Positions 5,158 to 6,123 of a stretch of 6,123 nucleotides of DNA are shown piece by piece. Below the pieces are notes generated by a model. It saw only the letters and a program-made list of their open reading frames with translations, was not told the origin of the DNA and did no database searches. Source of the DNA: JANWHF01 sp036276235 (GTDB lineage Bacteria > Planctomycetota > Phycisphaerae > Tepidisphaerales > Tepidisphaeraceae); assembly GCA_036276235.1 (NCBI GenBank), contig DATBDZ010000234.1:1-6123 (forward strand). The letters are read 5' to 3'. Both the position numbers and the translations under genes were made by a program. Every line of letters begins with the position of its first letter. Position 1 is the stretch's first letter.

Positions 5158-6123
5158 ACTGATAAGTTTCGCCACCAACTCGCTGTAATAGCTGATAATC
5201 AAATCCGCCCCCGCGCGCTTGATGGACAGGAGGGATTCGAGGACGGCGCGATCTCGATCGAGCCAGCCGTTGCGGATGGCGGCTTCTAGCATCGCGTATT
5301 CGCCGCTCACCTGATAGGCAACCAGCGGCAAGTTCGTCTGCTCGCGCACAGCGCGGATCACATCGAGATACGGGCCGGCGGGTTTTACCATCAGCATGTC
5401 GGCGCCTTGTTCGATATCGAGCTTGGCTTCGAGCAAAGCCTCGTCGATGCCGCGCGCGGGATCCATCTGATAGGAATGGCGATCGCCGAATGCCGGCGCG
5501 GAATCAGCCGCGTCGCGGAAGGGACCGTAAAAAGCGCTGGCGTATTTGACGGCATATGAAAGCAGCGCGACATCCGCGAACCCCGCGGCATCGAGGCCGC
5601 CGCGAAGCGCGCCGATTGCGCCATCCATCATTCCGCTGGGCGCGATGACCGCCGCCCCGGCGCGGGCGTGGTTGATCGCCTGCTTCACCAGCAATTCGAC
5701 CGTCGGATCGTTCAACACGGTCGATCGATCCGGCGACAGCGGGCCGCAATGGCCATGATCGGTATATTCGCAGAAGCAAAGATCGGTAATGCCCGTCATC
5801 GGAAGGTTCGTCTTTTTCGCGGCGCGCATAAGCTGGCAGACGATGTTGTTCTCATCGAGCGCCGCTGATCCGGTGGCATCCTTCTTCTTGCGTTCGATCA
5901 CGCCAAAGACCAGAAACGCGCCAAATCCTTCCTCCGCGCGGCGACTGAGCCATTCCATCGCGACATCCACCGACATCTGAAAGACGCCGGGCATCGACGT
6001 CACTTCCTGCCTCACGCCGGCGCCTTCGCGGACGAAAACGGGAACGATGATGTCGCTTCGCCGCAGCGTCACGCGGCGAAGCATCTGGCGAAGCTGCGGC
6101 TGCAACCGCAGCCGCCGCGGGCG
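5152..6123 (-). CDS. hemB: Porphobilinogen synthase (delta-aminolevulinic acid dehydratase), 5' end cut by the window edge
   Basis: HemB condenses two 5-aminolevulinate molecules to porphobilinogen, the first common tetrapyrrole step, as a cytosolic homo-octamer. Numbering from the in-frame TTG at 6105, K187 in SYAVKYASAFYGPFRDA and K241 in LMVKPAGPYLD are the two Schiff-base lysines. CFCEYTDHGHC places C110, C112 and C120 as the zinc site, so this is the zinc-dependent type. R197 (GPFRD) and R209 (GDR) match substrate-binding arginines, and QVSGEYAM (265-272) is conserved. APSGMMDG (155-162) has Gly where many homologues have Asp (SDMMDG), a variant I recall in other HemB proteins. The frame stays open upstream of TTG to the window end and encodes RPRRLR, matching the RPRRLR stretch near the usual HemB N-terminus. 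The true start is therefore beyond base 6123, and only about 5-15 residues should be missing. The promoter is outside the window. Confidence 0.97.
   Translation of the reverse strand, partial: RPRRLRLQPQLRQMLRRVTLRRSDIIVPVFVREGAGVRQEVTSMPGVFQMSVDVAMEWLSRRAEEGFGAFLVFGVIERKKKDATGSAALDENNIVCQLMRAAKKTNLPMTGITDLCFCEYTDHGHCGPLSPDRSTVLNDPTVELLVKQAINHARAGAAVIAPSGMMDGAIGALRGGLDAAGFADVALLSYAVKYASAFYGPFRDAADSAPAFGDRHSYQMDPARGIDEALLEAKLDIEQGADMLMVKPAGPYLDVIRAVREQTNLPLVAYQVSGEYAMLEAAIRNGWLDRDRAVLESLLSIKRAGADLIISYYSELVAKLISP

Noticed and set aside
5618..5645. Inactivating change in HemB (APSGMMDG instead of APSDMMDG)
   Set aside because: Both Schiff-base lysines, the cysteines of the zinc site and the substrate arginines are intact, and I recall Gly at this place in other functional HemB proteins.

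Overview
The window is about 60% GC and carries three minus-strand protein genes plus two repeat-rich non-coding stretches. The organism is most likely a Planctomycetota bacterium, possibly a Phycisphaerae-like lineage. That rests on my recollection of similar zinc-ribbon/TPR membrane proteins with a GIGTWYYGK start, and of similar GC-rich palindromic repeats between planctomycete genes. No marker gene in the window proves it.

Reading in the direction of transcription (right to left), the first gene is hemB (porphobilinogen synthase, haem biosynthesis). Its 5' end runs off the right edge. Its catalytic lysines and three-cysteine zinc site are intact. Next comes a 429-bp intergenic region (4723-5151) packed with repeats: a 122-bp element bounded by perfect 23-bp inverted repeats, a 107-bp element bounded by 38-bp inverted arms with a G-quadruplex motif on each strand, and a short GGTGCCTGACAC motif. 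A good sigma70-type promoter and a Shine-Dalgarno sequence at its left end serve the next gene.

The remaining two genes look like one operon with a 13-bp gap. The first encodes an 842-residue single-pass membrane protein: split CxxC zinc ribbon, three 34-residue TPRs, a TM helix, a small beta-like segment and a long TPR-like helical region. The second encodes a 647-residue integral-membrane M48 (HtpX/Ste24-like) zinc metallopeptidase with a TPR-like region and an unassigned C-terminal domain. I infer that they work together at the membrane, with the scaffold possibly acting as adaptor or regulator of the protease. No substrate or phenotype can be read from the sequence.

Downstream of the protease, the left edge (1-215) holds two near-identical 107/108-bp tandem units. 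Each folds into a three-segment hairpin of about 83 nt and can alternatively form two smaller palindromes. The array begins exactly at base 1, so it may continue outside the window. No tRNA, rRNA, CRISPR array or intact transposase gene was seen.
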